The notes: generated from the sequence alone by a model not told the origin. A stretch of 64,000 nucleotides of DNA from Paenibacillus sp. 1_12 (GCF_900114475.1 NZ_FOTE01000003.1:124001-188000), one strand, 5' to 3'. Numbered from the stretch's first letter, positions 44,556-54,479 are shown. A program made the numbers and translations.

Positions 44556-45146
44556 ATGACGATTTCATTAGTTAAAGGTCAGAAGATTGATTTAACAAAA
44601 GGGAATGCAGGATTGTCCAAAGTCGTAGTCGGTCTCGGATGGGATGCAATCGAACAGAAGAGAAGCTTCTTCGGCGGTAAAAAGCCTGCTATTGACTGTG
44701 ATGCTTCTGCCCTATTGCTGAACGCGAACAATAAGCTGGAGAAGAAAGAGGATCTGGTGTGCTTCTATAACAAAACAAGCGCATGCGGTTCGGTTGCTCA
44801 CTCCGGAGATAATACGACAGGTGAAGGTGATGGCGACGATGAGCAAATCGTTGTTGATCTGGTCAGAGTACCTGCTCATGTACAAAAAATTCTTATGGTC
44901 GTCAATATTTACGACTGCGAAGCCCGTAAGCAGGACTTTGGCATGATTAAGTCCGCTTATATTCGTGTATTTAACCATTCCAATGACCAGGAACTGGTAC
45001 GATTTAATTTAACCGATAGCTATGCTGGCAAAACAGCCTTGATTGTTGGTGAAATTTATCGTAATAACGGCGAATGGAAATTTAATGCAATCGGCGAAGG
45101 TGATCAAGCCGCTCATATCGACTTGTTAGCCAGACGCTACACTTAA
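44556..45146 (+). CDS. TerD-family calcium-binding stress protein, copy 1
   Basis: 196 residues, TerD/CABP domain. It begins [17 protein letters not shown], with an insert SFFGGKK before the calcium loop, which reads IDCDASALLL instead of the usual [21 protein letters not shown]-type acid cluster ([16 protein letters not shown]) follows. The altered first loop suggests weaker or different metal binding and fits the divergent first TerD of Bacillus ter operons. Confidence 0.9.
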   Translation: MTISLVKGQKIDLTKGNAGLSKVVVGLGWDAIEQKRSFFGGKKPAIDCDASALLLNANNKLEKKEDLVCFYNKTSACGSVAHSGDNTTGEGDGDDEQIVVDLVRVPAHVQKILMVVNIYDCEARKQDFGMIKSAYIRVFNHSNDQELVRFNLTDSYAGKTALIVGEIYRNNGEWKFNAIGEGDQAAHIDLLARRYT

Positions 45147-45200
45147 GTTTCATACAAGAACACCTAACCTAAATTATAGAAAAGTGAGGCGACTTTTATT

Positions 45201-45776
45201 ATGGCAATCAGTTTAACTAAAGGACAGAAGATTGATCTTACAAAAACCAACCCAGGTATGACAAAGGTGCTTATCGGCTTAGGATGGGACACTAACAAAT
45301 ATGATGGAGGCACTGCGTTTGACTTGGATGCTTCCGTATTTTCCTTGAATGCTTCAGGTAAAGCCGGTTCAGAGAAAGATTTTATTTTCTACAATAACCC
45401 TAAGAATGAAAATGGCTCCATCATACATACTGGCGATAACAGAACAGGCGAGGGCGACGGAGACGATGAGCAAATCAAAGTAGATTTGGCTGCGGTTCCT
45501 GCTAACGTTGAGAAAATTTCGATCTGCATTACAATTCACGAAGCACAGGAGCGCAGCCAAAACTTTGGACAAGTCTCCAATGCTTACGCTCGTATTGTGA
45601 ACGAAGAGAGCAATGCAGAATTGATTCGTTACGATTTGGGAGAAGATTTCTCCGTCGAAACGGCTATCGTAGTTGCTGAATTGTACCGCAACAATGGCGA
45701 ATGGAAATTCAGCGCAGTCGGCAGCGGCTACAAAGACGGTTTGAATGGATTGGTTCGTGACTTCGGGCTTGCATAA
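45201..45776 (+). CDS. terD: TerD-family calcium-binding stress protein, copy 2
   Basis: 191 residues with both canonical calcium loops: [10 protein letters not shown] and [16 protein letters not shown]. Closest to YceD/YceE-type TerD. Cytosolic, binds two calcium ions, helps in stress and tellurite resistance. 54 nt after copy 1. Confidence 0.93.
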   Translation: MAISLTKGQKIDLTKTNPGMTKVLIGLGWDTNKYDGGTAFDLDASVFSLNASGKAGSEKDFIFYNNPKNENGSIIHTGDNRTGEGDGDDEQIKVDLAAVPANVEKISICITIHEAQERSQNFGQVSNAYARIVNEESNAELIRYDLGEDFSVETAIVVAELYRNNGEWKFSAVGSGYKDGLNGLVRDFGLA

Positions 45777-45815
45777 ACAATAATCCTATTCATGCATGAA
45801 CTCATGAAAATGGAC

Positions 45816-45844
45816 AATAAGCCGCCTTTACAAGGCGGCTTATT
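45816..45844 (+). terminator. 13-bp hairpin between terD copies 2 and 3
   Basis: Stem AATAAGCCGCCTT / AAGGCGGCTTATT with a 3-nt loop. It is not followed by a T-run, so it is more likely an RNA-stability or partial termination element that sets the ratio of TerD proteins. Confidence 0.55.
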
Positions 45845-45885
45845 ATAAATAACATCGACTTTTATATTCGAAGGGAGTTTTTCAC

Positions 45886-46467
45886 ATGACAATTAGCTTA
45901 TCCAAAGGACAACGAATTGATCTGACAAAAACGAATCCAGGCCTGACCAAGGTTATTGTTGGTTTAGGATGGGACACGAATAAATATAACGGTGGTAGTG
46001 ATTTTGACCTTGATGCTTCAGCATTTATGCTCTATCAGGATGGTAAAGCCAAAGGCGTAGATGATTTTGTATTTTATAACAATCCGAAGACACCTAATGG
46101 CTCTGTTGTGCATACGGGCGATAACCGGACTGGCGAAGGTGAAGGCGATGATGAGCAAATCATTATGGATTTCTCACTGGTGCCTGCAGCTGTAGAAAGA
46201 GTTGGGATCACGGTAACGATTCATGATGCACAAGCTCGCGCTCAAAACTTTGGACAAGTTTCCAATGCGTTTGTTCGTATTGTAGATGAAGCCAATGGCA
46301 GAGAAGTGCTGCGTTATGATCTTGGAGAAGATTTCTCGGTGGAAACCGCAGTTGTCATTTGTGAGCTGTATCGTCAGGGATCGGATTGGAAGTTCCAAGC
46401 AATCGGCTCCGGTTTCTCAGGTGGTCTTGCTGCGCTCTGCAAAAACTACGGCCTTGACGCCAACTAA
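45886..46467 (+). CDS. terD: TerD-family calcium-binding stress protein, copy 3
   Basis: 193 residues, very similar to copy 2 ([27 protein letters not shown]), so a recent duplicate. AAGGGAG site. It shares the [20 protein letters not shown] end block of canonical TerD. Confidence 0.93.
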   Translation: MTISLSKGQRIDLTKTNPGLTKVIVGLGWDTNKYNGGSDFDLDASAFMLYQDGKAKGVDDFVFYNNPKTPNGSVVHTGDNRTGEGEGDDEQIIMDFSLVPAAVERVGITVTIHDAQARAQNFGQVSNAFVRIVDEANGREVLRYDLGEDFSVETAVVICELYRQGSDWKFQAIGSGFSGGLAALCKNYGLDAN

Positions 46468-46502
46468 GCATTATACTTACTACGTAAGAAAGGTGGAGAA
46501 TC

Positions 46503-47870
46503 ATGGCGATCTCTGTAGTTAAAGGTCAGAAAGCGGATCTGACTAAGAACAACCCTTCGTTGACCCAAGTTTTGATTGGAATGGGCTGGCGTAATGCAGA
46601 TGGTGTGGATCTTGATTTTTCCGCATTTGTGTTAGGGGCTGATGGGAAGGTTTCACGTGATGAAGACCTTATTTTCTACGGAAATCCTGTGGGAGCAAAC
46701 CATGCGGTTTCCTTGACAACAGATAACAAACGGAATATAGCGGGAATAACGGATCGGGAGCAGGTCACCATTCAATTGGGCGATGTACCTGGGCAATATG
46801 CCAAAATTGCCTTTGCCTTGACTGTCTATGAGGGAGAGAAAAGAAAGCAAAATTTCGCTCAAGTCGACGATGCTTATATCCGTATCGTGGATCCTGCGTC
46901 TGGCAATGAGCTGATTCGCTACAACCTGGGGAAAGACTTCTCCGTCGAAACAGCCGTTGTTGTAGGTGAATTGTACAGATACAACACTGAATGGAAGTTC
47001 AATGCGATTGGTTCCGGTTATTCTGGCGGCTTGGGAGCCTTATGCAATAGCTTTGGCATAGAGGTGAAGGAAGAAGAGATCAAGGCACCGACACCTCCGA
47101 CACCCCAACCACCGCCAATTGTTCAAGCGGATAAGCCGGTTAATAACGCGCCGCTGAACCTGAACAGACCGAGCCAGCAGTCTAATAACCCGCCACAGCC
47201 GCCGCTCAATTTGAATCGGCCTACTAAAGAGCCAGCCTCGGCACCATCAGAACCACCCGCGGCCAATCCGATTAATTTACACAAAATCGAGTTGAAAAAA
47301 CGCGGAGATACGATTAATCTTCAAAAAAATTCAGGTTCGCTTGGTGAGATTCTCATCAATCTGAACTGGGATCAGAAGAAAAAATCAGGTTGGTTTGGCG
47401 GGAGCAGCAATCTCGATTTAGACTTGGCCTGTTTGTATGAATTAAAGAATGGCAGCAAAGGCGTAGTACAGGCATTAGGCAATTCCTTTGGTTCACTTTC
47501 GCGGGCTCCCTTTATTTCTCTTGATGGTGATGATCGGACGGGAACAGTGAAAACAGGTGAGAATCTGCGGATTAATGGAAATATGCTGAAGGAATTTAAA
47601 CGGATTCTGGTATTTGCCTTTATTTATGAAGGAGCAGCCAACTGGGCGGAAGCTAATGGTATCGTCACGATCAAGCAAAGCGGCGGTCCAGATATTGAAG
47701 TCCGGATGGATGAACATGAGAAGAACAAGGGAATGTGTGCCATTGCATTGATTCAGAATGTAAATGACCAAACCTTGAGCATAGAAAAGCTGGTCTCCTA
47801 TTATTCAGGTCATGCTAAAATGGATGAAGCGTATAAATGGGGCTTGAGATGGGTTGCTGGTTCCAAATAA
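46503..47870 (+). CDS. TerD-TerD fusion with proline-rich linker (TerA-like)
   Basis: 455 residues. TerD domain 1 (about 1-185) keeps VDLDFSAFVLG but lacks the acidic GEGDGDDEQ block, which is replaced by a shorter loop. A Pro/Asn-rich linker (about 195-265) with repeated LNLNRP motifs joins it to a second, diverged TerD domain (about 267-440), which has SNLDLDLACLYEL and LDGDDRTG. Two-domain TerD proteins are usually called TerA. The LNLNRP repeats resemble short interaction motifs seen in TerD-type fusions. Confidence 0.88.
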   Translation: MAISVVKGQKADLTKNNPSLTQVLIGMGWRNADGVDLDFSAFVLGADGKVSRDEDLIFYGNPVGANHAVSLTTDNKRNIAGITDREQVTIQLGDVPGQYAKIAFALTVYEGEKRKQNFAQVDDAYIRIVDPASGNELIRYNLGKDFSVETAVVVGELYRYNTEWKFNAIGSGYSGGLGALCNSFGIEVKEEEIKAPTPPTPQPPPIVQADKPVNNAPLNLNRPSQQSNNPPQPPLNLNRPTKEPASAPSEPPAANPINLHKIELKKRGDTINLQKNSGSLGEILINLNWDQKKKSGWFGGSSNLDLDLACLYELKNGSKGVVQALGNSFGSLSRAPFISLDGDDRTGTVKTGENLRINGNMLKEFKRILVFAFIYEGAANWAEANGIVTIKQSGGPDIEVRMDEHEKNKGMCAIALIQNVNDQTLSIEKLVSYYSGHAKMDEAYKWGLRWVAGSK

Positions 47871-47900
47871 AGAGTTGTTAGTTAAAAGGGGGGATAGGGT

Positions 47901-48683
47901 TTGTCAGATTTTATAAGTAGCTTTATAGCCAACTTCAGTACCTTCTTTAGCTGGTCTGCCGTTGTCTCCACACTATCAGATCCAGTGAACTGGGGGATTA
48001 TTGGGACCCTGATTCTTCTGGAAGGATTGTTATCCGCGGATAATGCACTTGTGCTCGCTGTCATGGTAAGGCATTTACCGAAAGAGCAGCAAAAGAAAGC
48101 ATTATTTTACGGAATTATTGGGGCCTATGTATTCCGATTCTTGGCCATTGGTATCGGGACATTCCTGGTTAAAATTACTTGGGTTAAGGTTGCGGGTGGT
48201 GTTTACTTGCTATGGATCGCGGTAAGCAATCTGTTCAATCTCGAATTTAAAATGTATGGGATTCTTCCTTATATCGGTAAAAAAGCTGAGCTGGAAGAAG
48301 GAGAAGTTGAAAATAAAGGAATGGGCTTCTGGAAAACAGTGTTTGCTGTAGAGATGATGGATATCGCATTCAGTATCGATAGCGTACTTGCTGCTTTCGG
48401 TGTCAGTGAGAAGATATGGGTATTGTTCCTTGGTGGTATACTGGGCGTTCTGATGATGCGTGGTGTTGCACAAGTATTCCTTAAGCTCATTGAAAAGTAT
48501 CCGGAGCTCGAAAAAGCGGCATTTGTTTTGATTATCGTGATCGGTCTCAAAATGATCGCAGCTGCTTTCGGATTTGAAGTATCGCACGTATACTTCTTCT
48601 CTCTGATCATTGCCATTTTTGTAGGTACGATAATTTACAGCGCAGTTAAGAACAAAGGAAATAATGAGGTTAAATCCAGCTAA
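47901..48683 (+). CDS. TerC-family integral membrane protein
   Basis: 260 residues, seven or so membrane helices with acidic residues in the membrane: LLEGLLSADNALVLAVM and VEMMDIAFSIDSVLAAFG are TerC signatures. TTG start with AAAGGGGGG. TerC proteins are implicated in metal (manganese) export and form the membrane hub for TerB/TerD. Similar to Bacillus YceF. Confidence 0.92.
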   Translation: MSDFISSFIANFSTFFSWSAVVSTLSDPVNWGIIGTLILLEGLLSADNALVLAVMVRHLPKEQQKKALFYGIIGAYVFRFLAIGIGTFLVKITWVKVAGGVYLLWIAVSNLFNLEFKMYGILPYIGKKAELEEGEVENKGMGFWKTVFAVEMMDIAFSIDSVLAAFGVSEKIWVLFLGGILGVLMMRGVAQVFLKLIEKYPELEKAAFVLIIVIGLKMIAAAFGFEVSHVYFFSLIIAIFVGTIIYSAVKNKGNNEVKSS

Positions 48684-48699
48684 TGGATGTATAGTAAGC

Positions 48700-48730
48700 A
48701 AATATCCTTCCAATTTCGGGAGGATATTTT
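48700..48730 (+). terminator. Terminator after terC
   Basis: AAATATCCTTCC / GGGAGGATATTT stem (12 bp with one G-U) and TTTT (48727-48730). The downstream gene has its own AAACGGAGGAG site, so the metabolite genes may be transcribed separately or by read-through. Confidence 0.6.
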
Positions 48731-48764
48731 AAATTAAGTGTAATAGAAACGGAGGAGCGATTGC

Positions 48765-49979
48765 ATGCGTTATTTTAATTACCTCTCTGAAGAAGAGGAA
48801 CAGCTCCTCTTTTATGAATCACCCGTCTCTTTTGATAATACGTCCGATAAAGAACTGCTTTCTATTGCTATCGGGGCTGCCTTATATACACCTGCCACCA
48901 GGCAAACGATCGCAGATGATATCGTGTCTGGTAAACATGAAGGACTGACCTCCCTTGTATTGGATCTAGAAGATGCTGTAGGAGATCACCAGTTAGAGCT
49001 TGCCGAGGAATGCCTGATACAACAATTACGAAGATTGTCAGCATGGATTCGTCTTGGCACGATGACAGTCCAAAGCCTGCCCTTGCTGTTCATCCGTGTT
49101 CGCTCACCGGAGCAGATGCACAAGATGCTGACCCTGCTGAAAGAAGATGCCGCATTGCTTACCGGGTTTGTATTTCCTAAATTTACTGTAGACAATGCAC
49201 ATCAATACCTTCAACTCCTCATGGATTACAATCGGTTTAAATCTCCGTCTGCAGCAGTCTTATATGGAATGCCGATACTAGAAACCGCGGCTGTGATTTA
49301 TCGGGAGAGCAGGCTGGATACATTACTGACGATCAAAAAGCTGCTGAAGCCCTACAAGGAATATATCCTTAATATTCGAATCGGTGCGACAGATTTCTCC
49401 AGCCTTTTCGGCATTAGGAGAAGCTCAGACATGACGATCTATGATCTGGGAGTCATCAGGGATTGTGTGATGGATATTATTAATGTTTTTGGACGCGTTG
49501 AGGATGGTTATGTGATTTCCGGTCCGGTGTGGGAATATTTCAACAGCGACCGATCACCAAAGCAGACGGTTCTGCAGAATCCTTTTGAGGATGCATTGGG
49601 TCGCAAGGGTAGAAGAGTTAGAATGCAGGTTGTCAACCGCCAGACAGATGGATTGCTTCGTGAAATCGCTTTGGATAAAGAAAATGGCCTTATTGGTAAA
49701 ACGATCATTCATCCCACGCATATTTCAATGGTTCAAGCACTTCTGGTAGTCAGCTACGAAGAATATCTCGATGCCACCTCAATCATTGCCAATAATAATG
49801 GATATCTCGGTGTAATGAAAAGCCAGTATGCGAATAAAATGAACGAGATTAAACCCCATTTGAATTGGGCGCAGCGGATTATGAACAGATCAAAAGTATA
49901 TGGGGTGTTTCATGAAAATCAAAACTTCAATTCCCTGCTCGTCCGACTTGGTCAAGAGCAAGCATACGTACAAAATTAA
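48765..49979 (+). CDS. CitE/HpcH aldolase-like protein of the ter metabolite cluster
   Basis: 404 residues, HpcH/HpaI aldolase/citrate lyase-beta fold. SLVLDLEDAVG supplies the metal-binding acid pair, PLLFIRVRSPEQ the substrate Arg and VFPKFT the barrel strand. In ter loci this enzyme is grouped with PRTase, HAD and ATP-grasp genes in the predicted synthesis of a nucleoside-like metabolite. It overlaps the PRTase gene by 68 nt. Confidence 0.88.
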   Translation: MRYFNYLSEEEEQLLFYESPVSFDNTSDKELLSIAIGAALYTPATRQTIADDIVSGKHEGLTSLVLDLEDAVGDHQLELAEECLIQQLRRLSAWIRLGTMTVQSLPLLFIRVRSPEQMHKMLTLLKEDAALLTGFVFPKFTVDNAHQYLQLLMDYNRFKSPSAAVLYGMPILETAAVIYRESRLDTLLTIKKLLKPYKEYILNIRIGATDFSSLFGIRRSSDMTIYDLGVIRDCVMDIINVFGRVEDGYVISGPVWEYFNSDRSPKQTVLQNPFEDALGRKGRRVRMQVVNRQTDGLLREIALDKENGLIGKTIIHPTHISMVQALLVVSYEEYLDATSIIANNNGYLGVMKSQYANKMNEIKPHLNWAQRIMNRSKVYGVFHENQNFNSLLVRLGQEQAYVQN

Positions 49980-51339
49980 AGACCAATTAGAGGTTATTGT
50001 TCATGTCACGAGCAATCCTCTGAATCTACCGATGGACGAGCTGTTTTTGATGGCAGCCAGAATTAATAAGAAAAGAAGCTTTTTGTTCGTCAGCAAAGTA
50101 TTGGGCAAGCACATTCCTGTTCATCCGCATGTTTCCTTGCTTGGAGGAGCTGCTCTTGCCGTTCTGCTGCAGCAGGACAATGGAAATCCGGTGTCCGTGG
50201 ATCTTCCGGAAATGGTTCAAGCAATTCGTAACCCTGACGTTTATGCAGCAGATTTATATGCCAGATTAAAGCAAAGTCCATTGCTTATCGATCAGCCGCA
50301 CCTCTTCATAGGCTTTGCAGAGACGGCAACAGCATTGGGTCATAGTATGTATGAAGTATTTCGTGGATCTACCCGATATTTGCACACAACACGAGAATCA
50401 ATCAGAGAGCTGCATTCCATCCTTAGCTTTGAGGAAGAGCATTCACACGCAACAGCGCATCGCTGTTATGCGCTTGACGAACGCTTTTTCCAAGGAACAC
50501 AGCCTGTCGTCCTGGTAGACGATGAGATTACGACGGGTAAAACCGCGCTGAATATGATTCGCGATTTACATATGAAATTTCCGCGTTCCAAATACATCGT
50601 TGCCAGTCTCTTGGATTGGAGATCGGATGCAGATCGCGAACAATTTACGAAACTCGAAGCAGAGCTGGAGATTGAGATTGTATGCCTGTCGTTGATTGAA
50701 GGAACGCTCGAGGTCATAGGCAGCTCGATTGAATATAAGGATGAAGCCGTACCTTCTGTTCTTGCGGATGACGAGCCTTCAACATTGACGACCCACTACG
50801 TGTACAATGAATTTGACCATATTGAGGTAACCTCAAGCAATACCATAGGTGACTTGAATTTGAATCCGTATGTAAGCTTAACAGGCAGGTTCGGGCTCCA
50901 ATATGAGGACAATCAACTGCTGGATAAGCAGGTCGAGCAGGCTGCGGCCTTCCTGAAATCTCAAAGAACAGGCTCCAATACCTTATGCATCGGTACTGGT
51001 GAGTTTATGTATGTGCCAATGCGTATTGCAGCTGAGATGGGGGATGGAATCCTGTATCAGTCTACTACACGCAGTCCAATTCACCCCAGCCATGAAGATG
51101 GTTATGCGATCGGGTATCGGGATGCCTATACCTGTCCGGAAGATCCGGCTGTGATGAATTTCCTATACAATATTCCTCCTGGTCATTATGATGAGCTGTT
51201 TGTTTTTATGGAAAGGGAAGCATCCTCAGAAGCAAGCCTACCTTTTCTGGAGGCTTTACAGCGCACATATACACCGCATATTCATCTTGTTTATTTTAGC
51301 CCGCCTAAGAACGATGTAAAGAAGGAGCGGAACTCATGA
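49912..51339 (+). CDS. Phosphoribosyltransferase with TRSP domain (ter cluster)
   Basis: 475 residues. The PRPP-binding loop VVLVDDEITTGKTALNM identifies a type-I PRTase; the C-terminal part (about 300-475; GTGEFMYVPMRIAAEMG, TTRSPIHPS) is the TRSP domain that accompanies it. ATG 49912 with GGGGTG upstream is preferred to 49900. The next gene starts within its last codons (ATGA). Probable role: attach a ribose-phosphate to a small base or intermediate. Confidence 0.88.
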   Translation: MKIKTSIPCSSDLVKSKHTYKIKDQLEVIVHVTSNPLNLPMDELFLMAARINKKRSFLFVSKVLGKHIPVHPHVSLLGGAALAVLLQQDNGNPVSVDLPEMVQAIRNPDVYAADLYARLKQSPLLIDQPHLFIGFAETATALGHSMYEVFRGSTRYLHTTRESIRELHSILSFEEEHSHATAHRCYALDERFFQGTQPVVLVDDEITTGKTALNMIRDLHMKFPRSKYIVASLLDWRSDADREQFTKLEAELEIEIVCLSLIEGTLEVIGSSIEYKDEAVPSVLADDEPSTLTTHYVYNEFDHIEVTSSNTIGDLNLNPYVSLTGRFGLQYEDNQLLDKQVEQAAAFLKSQRTGSNTLCIGTGEFMYVPMRIAAEMGDGILYQSTTRSPIHPSHEDGYAIGYRDAYTCPEDPAVMNFLYNIPPGHYDELFVFMEREASSEASLPFLEALQRTYTPHIHLVYFSPPKNDVKKERNS

Positions 51340-52484
51340 AAACAGAGCTATTTTCCAAGGAGATTCAAGCTCCCCCAGCAGTTGGCAGCTACAGCCCAGC
51401 AGATGTGCAGTTTCTGTTAAAGGATTTAAGCGATATCAAGCTGGAGAGAGGGACAGAGGATCGTGAAGAGGCGATTCAGTCTGGTGTGCATTACTCGGAA
51501 ATGCTTCCTGTGGAATACCAGCCTACAGATGATTACATCCAGCTGTTTCATGATACGCTCGAAGAGTCAGCTGAAAAAGTAGCCGCCGCGGCTGGCGTTG
51601 TCGCTGAATTGATTCTAAGTAAACGCGGCGAACATACGGTGCTTGCTTCATTGGCCCGTGCCGGCACACCGATCGGGATTTTAATAAAACGGTATATACA
51701 AGAGGTGCATCACATCGATCTGCCTCATTACAGTATCTCGATTATTCGCGGTAAAGGTATTGATGAGAATGCGATTCGATATATGCTGCATCAACATCCT
51801 GACCATGAGATACAGTTTGTCGATGGATGGACGGGTAAAGGTGCTATTCGCAAGGTGTTGGTCGAGGCTTGTGCGCATATGAAGGAAAAGTATGGCGTGA
51901 GCTTGAATGATGATCTCGCTGTGCTGGCAGATCCCGGTTATTGCTCGGAAACCTTTGGTACCCGTGAGGATTTCCTCATACCGAGTGCCTGCCTGAATTC
52001 AACCGTGTCCGGCTTAATGAGCAGAACAGTGCTGAGGGACGATCTGATTGGTCCGAATGATTTTCATGGTGCCAAGTTCTATAAGGAATGGCTGTCCAAG
52101 GATCTTTCCAATCTGTTTATTGATAAGGTAGCGAGCTATTTTAAGCGCATTGAGGCGGCTGCCAAAGAAACAGCTTCCTTATTCCTGCAGCAGCCGGAGC
52201 AAACCGAGGCGACATGGAAAGGTATACAGGACATTAAGCGGATTCAACAGGATTATGGTATTGCAGATGTGAATCTGGTTAAACCCGGCGTCGGTGAGAC
52301 GACCCGTGTCCTGCTGCGCAGAGTGCCTTGGAAAATTCTCGTAGACCGCTTGGACAACCCGAATCTGCGGCATATTTTGCTGCTGGCTGAGGATCGTCAT
52401 GTATCGGTTGAAGTGTATCCGAATCTTACTTATTCATGCTGTGGGATTATAAAGCCATTAGCCAAAGGGGAGGCCGAAGCGTGA
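51336..52484 (+). CDS. StiP-type PRTase/PELOTA protein (ter cluster)
   Basis: 382 residues. Annotated in relatives as cysteine protease StiP. The middle holds a second PRTase-like motif (IQFVDGWTGKGAIRKVL) and a conserved Cys in PGYCSETFG; the C-terminal region resembles a PELOTA RNA-binding domain (LLLAEDRHVSVEVYPN). Overlaps its neighbours by 4 nt on both sides, which indicates translational coupling and a fixed protein ratio. Confidence 0.85.
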   Translation: MKTELFSKEIQAPPAVGSYSPADVQFLLKDLSDIKLERGTEDREEAIQSGVHYSEMLPVEYQPTDDYIQLFHDTLEESAEKVAAAAGVVAELILSKRGEHTVLASLARAGTPIGILIKRYIQEVHHIDLPHYSISIIRGKGIDENAIRYMLHQHPDHEIQFVDGWTGKGAIRKVLVEACAHMKEKYGVSLNDDLAVLADPGYCSETFGTREDFLIPSACLNSTVSGLMSRTVLRDDLIGPNDFHGAKFYKEWLSKDLSNLFIDKVASYFKRIEAAAKETASLFLQQPEQTEATWKGIQDIKRIQQDYGIADVNLVKPGVGETTRVLLRRVPWKILVDRLDNPNLRHILLLAEDRHVSVEVYPNLTYSCCGIIKPLAKGEAEA

Positions 52485-53317
52485 TATTTGCCAGTGATTT
52501 GGATCAAACCTTGATTTACTCGGAAGCTTCCATGGGACAGCTGAAGCCGCAGGAGCAGACCGTTCCAATTGAATTGTATGAGGAAAGACATATTTCCTTT
52601 ATGACAAAACGTGCGATCCATTTGCTAGCCGAAGTGACAGCTCGTATGGATTTTATTCCGGTTACGACGCGGACTGTCGTGCAGTATGAACGCATTTTTG
52701 TATTCAAGGATACGGTAAAGCCGAACTATGCGATAACGAGCAACGGCGGGACGATTCTTGTGAATGGACAAGCTGATGAGCATTGGAAGCAAGCCGTGAC
52801 GGCGGCTGTTGCCCATTCTAGTGCGCCGGCTGCAGATATTAAACGATATTGGGATGAGATTGCAACGCCAGAGTGGGTACTGACGGAAAAGTACGCGGAT
52901 GATCTATTTTATTCGTTGGTCGTCTTGCGTGATAAGATTCCACAGCCGGGGCTTGATGATTTTCGTGCGAGAATCGCGGAGCTGGGCTGGAACTTGTCGA
53001 TCCAAGGCAGAAAAATATATCTGGTACCCGCAGCTTTAAGCAAGGGTGCCGCTATGCTTCATCTCAAGGAGCGACTTGGAGCCTCTAATGTTATAGCCGC
53101 GGGAGACTCTTTATTGGATGAGAGTCTGCTGCTAGCTGCGGATGAAGCTATCGCACCCAGACATGGAGAGCTATTCAAGCATTATCCCGAGCATCCACAT
53201 ATTACTTTCACGCAGCATTCAGGTATTTATGCATCCGAGGAGCTTTTGGAACAAGTATTGGAACGAAATACATACAGGAACGGAACGATCTGTGAGAAGA
53301 AAGAAGGCGTAGTATGA
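52481..53317 (+). CDS. HAD-superfamily phosphatase (ter cluster)
   Basis: 278 residues. Motif I FASDLDQTLIYS (D6, D8), motif II TTRT, Lys in LSKGAAM and motif IV AAGDSLLDESLL. It belongs to the Cof/SPP-like HAD group. GTG 52481 with GGGGAGG is chosen over ATG 52436 since it reproduces the 4-nt overlaps of this gene string. It likely removes phosphate from the nucleoside-like product. Confidence 0.9.
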   Translation: MIFASDLDQTLIYSEASMGQLKPQEQTVPIELYEERHISFMTKRAIHLLAEVTARMDFIPVTTRTVVQYERIFVFKDTVKPNYAITSNGGTILVNGQADEHWKQAVTAAVAHSSAPAADIKRYWDEIATPEWVLTEKYADDLFYSLVVLRDKIPQPGLDDFRARIAELGWNLSIQGRKIYLVPAALSKGAAMLHLKERLGASNVIAAGDSLLDESLLLAADEAIAPRHGELFKHYPEHPHITFTQHSGIYASEELLEQVLERNTYRNGTICEKKEGVV

Positions 53318-54339
53318 AGCGGATTTGGTTTAATCGCTGGTTTTCAGTAGCTTATCATTATATGAATATGATCCGCAACAATCCTTATGGAGAACAATTT
53401 GAATTGTACGGAACTCATCCCAATATACAACATATGTCCTTGCAGGCTAGCGATCATGCAGAAACAGAGCCGGAGCTGGATGGCTTTGAATATGTGGAAT
53501 TTTGCTTGGAATTTTGCAAGCGCCATCGAATTGATGTTTTCATTCCGCGATTGAAGATGCTGGAAATCTCCAAGTATGTGAATCTATTTGAGGAGATCGG
53601 CACCAAGGTTATGATTTGCCGCGATACGGATTTGATGGAAAATCTGATGGAGAAGGATTTATTTTATGAATCCGTACGCGGCAAACAGATCGTGGAGATT
53701 CCCGAGTATTATGTTGTTAATACGGCGGCTGCCTTCAAGAAAGCTTACGAAAGCTTAACGGCCAAAGGGCTGAAGGTATGCTTCAAACCAACAAATGCAG
53801 AAGGCGGTATGGGCTTTCGGATTATAGTGGAGTCGCAGAATCGGCTTGAGGAGCTGTATGGCTGGGTTAACCTGAATATAACCTTCGAACAGGCTTATGA
53901 AGCTTTTTCCTCTCAGGAGACGTTTGAAGATATTATGGTTATGGAGCTTTTGGAGGGCAATGAATACAGCATTGATTGTCTGGCTTCAGCTGACGGTGAA
54001 CTGCAAGCCGCTATTCCACGTCGCAAGGAGGCAGGACGGCTCTATTTATTGGAGGATGTGCCGGAGCTGCTTGAAATTTCAAGACGGTTTGCTACAGAAT
54101 ATCGGATACCTTACGTATATAATATTCAGGTGAAATACAATAAAGGCGTTCCCAAGTTACTGGAGATTAACCCAAGAATGTCTGGTGGACTGTATATTAC
54201 GTGCTTGTCCGGAGTGAATATTCCTTATTTGGCTGTAAAAGCGGTATTAGGTGAGGCTGTTGCGATACCCGTCCCGCAGCTGGAGCTTACAGCCAGTTAT
54301 GTTGAGCAGCCGATTGTGTTAACTACAGGTAATGGTTGA
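53314..54339 (+). CDS. ATP-grasp ligase (ter cluster)
   Basis: 341 residues, carbamoyl-phosphate-synthase-like ATP-grasp. VCFKPTNAEGGMGFR supplies the phosphate-binding loop, MELLEGNEYSIDCLA and LLEINPRMSGGLY the metal sites. It would join an amino acid or acid to the precursor by an amide bond. Last of five overlapping genes, followed by a terminator. Confidence 0.9.
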   Translation: MKRIWFNRWFSVAYHYMNMIRNNPYGEQFELYGTHPNIQHMSLQASDHAETEPELDGFEYVEFCLEFCKRHRIDVFIPRLKMLEISKYVNLFEEIGTKVMICRDTDLMENLMEKDLFYESVRGKQIVEIPEYYVVNTAAAFKKAYESLTAKGLKVCFKPTNAEGGMGFRIIVESQNRLEELYGWVNLNITFEQAYEAFSSQETFEDIMVMELLEGNEYSIDCLASADGELQAAIPRRKEAGRLYLLEDVPELLEISRRFATEYRIPYVYNIQVKYNKGVPKLLEINPRMSGGLYITCLSGVNIPYLAVKAVLGEAVAIPVPQLELTASYVEQPIVLTTGNG

Positions 54340-54369
54340 CGGAACTAGAAAAATCTATTTAAAAATTGG

Positions 54370-54398
54370 AACAGCTCCCTGCTAAAGGGGGCTGTTTT
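54370..54398 (+). terminator. Terminator of the ter metabolite operon
   Basis: AACAGCTCCCT / AGGGGGCTGTT stem (54370-54380, 54386-54396), 5-nt loop, TTTT. Confidence 0.8.
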
Positions 54399-54470
54399 GG
54401 CATGGACATATTTGGACAGTCTGTAAAAAGAGGATAACACGTTTAACGGATTTAGCCTGGAGCGATTTTG

Positions 54471-54479
54471 TGATATGAT
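54471..54479 (+). promoter_or_regulatory. Extended -10 promoter of the xpaC-telA operon
   Basis: TGA-TATGAT (TGn extended -10, 54471-54479) with a weak TTTAGC 17 nt before it (54451-54456). Downstream, 54577-54595 repeats the 16-nt motif AGCGTTCGCCTTTGTT of the MITE at 35279. Confidence 0.45.
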
